Positions 6,001-6,732 of a stretch of 6,732 nucleotides of DNA are shown here, one piece after another. A model generated the notes under the pieces. The model was not told the DNA's origin. It was given only the letters and a program-made list of their open reading frames with translations, and made no database searches. The stretch is taken from NCBI GenBank assembly GCA_902783675.1, contig CACZRW010000003.1:1-6732 (forward strand). Reading direction: 5' to 3'. Every line of letters begins with the position of its first letter. Within the stretch, counting starts at the first letter, position 1. Made by a program: the position numbers and the translations under genes. This DNA comes from an uncultured Pseudomonadota bacterium. GTDB lineage: Bacteria; Pseudomonadota; Alphaproteobacteria; CACZRW01.

Positions 6001-6732
6001 ATGCTTGTAAAAAATGAAATAGGGACCAGCGTTCAAGGTGTTGTGCCGGTCATATTTGATGTTGATGGCAATCTACTTGATACAGAGAGGAATCAATACA
6101 TTTTTTATCATGATGCTCTTGTAAGTATTTTTAAGCAGCAGCCCGATGTTTTGGCAAAAATCGAACATCATATTCCTTGTAATGAGCAAGGGCAGCTTTG
6201 GTATATTCGTAATTTGATGGGTAAACCGAAAGAGCATAAAGCCATTATCTCAAAGTATTTTGCTCCCGTTTCCGATGATGATATGCGGTTTATATCCAGC
6301 TATGTGGATTATCGGATTATGGAAGAAACTTCTTCGGATAGTATTTGTCCGGGGGTTGAGGAGATGTTGCAGGAACTATCTGAAAATCCCGCAGTGGAGG
6401 TCTATCTTGTCTCCGGTGGTAGCAGGGTTTGTATCCAAGTGGAGCTTGAAAGAAGCGGACTTATTAAGTATGTAAAGCCTGAAAATGTCTATACGGCGGA
6501 GACTTATGTCGGAAATAAAAAAGAAAAAGTAAAAGATATAATGCTTGCCCATAATGTTACGCCGGATCTTATGCTTATGTCCGGTGACGGGATTAGGGAT
6601 ATGCAGGCAACGCAAGATGTGTGTGGCGGCATGAAGGTCTATGCTATAGGTAATCTCGGGCTCTCCGGCCAAAGTAAAGACGCAAATGTTGTTAGAGCGC
6701 AAAGGGAGATGCTGCTTGCAAATGGAGCGGAC
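6001..6732 (+). CDS. HAD-superfamily hydrolase, phosphatase/phosphomutase-like (3' partial)
   Basis: The frame is open for 244 codons from ATG 6001 to the window edge with no stop. The motifs are those of haloacid dehalogenase-type phosphatases. Motif I is FDVDGNLLDTE (19-29), with nucleophile Asp20 and acid/base Asp22. Motif II is YLVSGGS (135-141) with Ser138. A motif III lysine lies in the NKKEKVKD stretch (about 172-179). Motif IV is SGDGIRD (194-200) with Asp196 and Asp200 for magnesium. The roughly 100 residues between motifs I and II are the size of a helical C1 cap, as in phosphoglycolate phosphatase and beta-phosphoglucomutase. Residue 24 is Asn where DxDGT is usual. The substrate cannot be told. 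The gene has its own promoter and is more AT-rich than its neighbours (44 G or C in its first 120 bases), so it is probably a separate unit from the dxs operon. Confidence 0.85.
   Translation, partial: MLVKNEIGTSVQGVVPVIFDVDGNLLDTERNQYIFYHDALVSIFKQQPDVLAKIEHHIPCNEQGQLWYIRNLMGKPKEHKAIISKYFAPVSDDDMRFISSYVDYRIMEETSSDSICPGVEEMLQELSENPAVEVYLVSGGSRVCIQVELERSGLIKYVKPENVYTAETYVGNKKEKVKDIMLAHNVTPDLMLMSGDGIRDMQATQDVCGGMKVYAIGNLGLSGQSKDANVVRAQREMLLANGAD

Overview
The window carries housekeeping metabolic genes of a Gram-negative bacterium, most likely an alphaproteobacterium of moderate GC content. Two things suggest this. The gene order xseB-ispA-dxs (exonuclease VII small subunit, farnesyl diphosphate synthase, 1-deoxyxylulose-5-phosphate synthase) is a known proteobacterial cluster. 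The Dxs segment around the cofactor-binding NDN (NDNDMSISPPVGALS) also resembles alphaproteobacterial Dxs proteins as I remember them. A finer placement is not possible by eye.

Layout. Bases 1-87 are an open stretch that could be the tail of an upstream gene I do not recognise. A glycogen synthase gene (glgA, + strand, 204-1676) follows. It meets tail to tail, with only 21 bases between, a minus-strand ROK-family sugar kinase gene (1698-2618) resembling the Mak fructokinase group. A 90-base divergent region (2619-2708) separates that kinase from the compact + strand operon xseB (2709-2954), ispA (2964-3851) and dxs (3861-5900). Both junctions in the operon are exactly 9 bases, and in each the upstream stop codon overlaps the next ribosome binding site. 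After a 100-base gap with a good extended -10 promoter, a HAD-superfamily phosphatase-like gene starts at 6001 and runs off the right edge. Its base composition is visibly more AT-rich than the upstream genes.

How the genes fit together. Dxs makes DXP from pyruvate and glyceraldehyde 3-phosphate, the entry to the MEP isoprenoid pathway. IspA condenses the C5 products of that pathway to C15 farnesyl diphosphate. XseB is a DNA-repair nuclease subunit that shares the operon only by conserved order. GlgA polymerises ADP-glucose into glycogen, and the neighbouring hexose kinase could supply hexose phosphate to the same pool; that link is inferred from proximity only.

I see no transposase, integrase, tRNA, rRNA, CRISPR array or phage gene, and no convincing new multi-gene system. 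The best oddity is the ROK kinase: it keeps its ATP and catalytic motifs but has lost all four zinc-binding residues (one His, three Cys) typical of the family. Others are predicted overlapping divergent promoters at 2654-2685, an N-terminal Lys/Asn-rich extension on Dxs, and an unusual residue in the HAD nucleophile motif.
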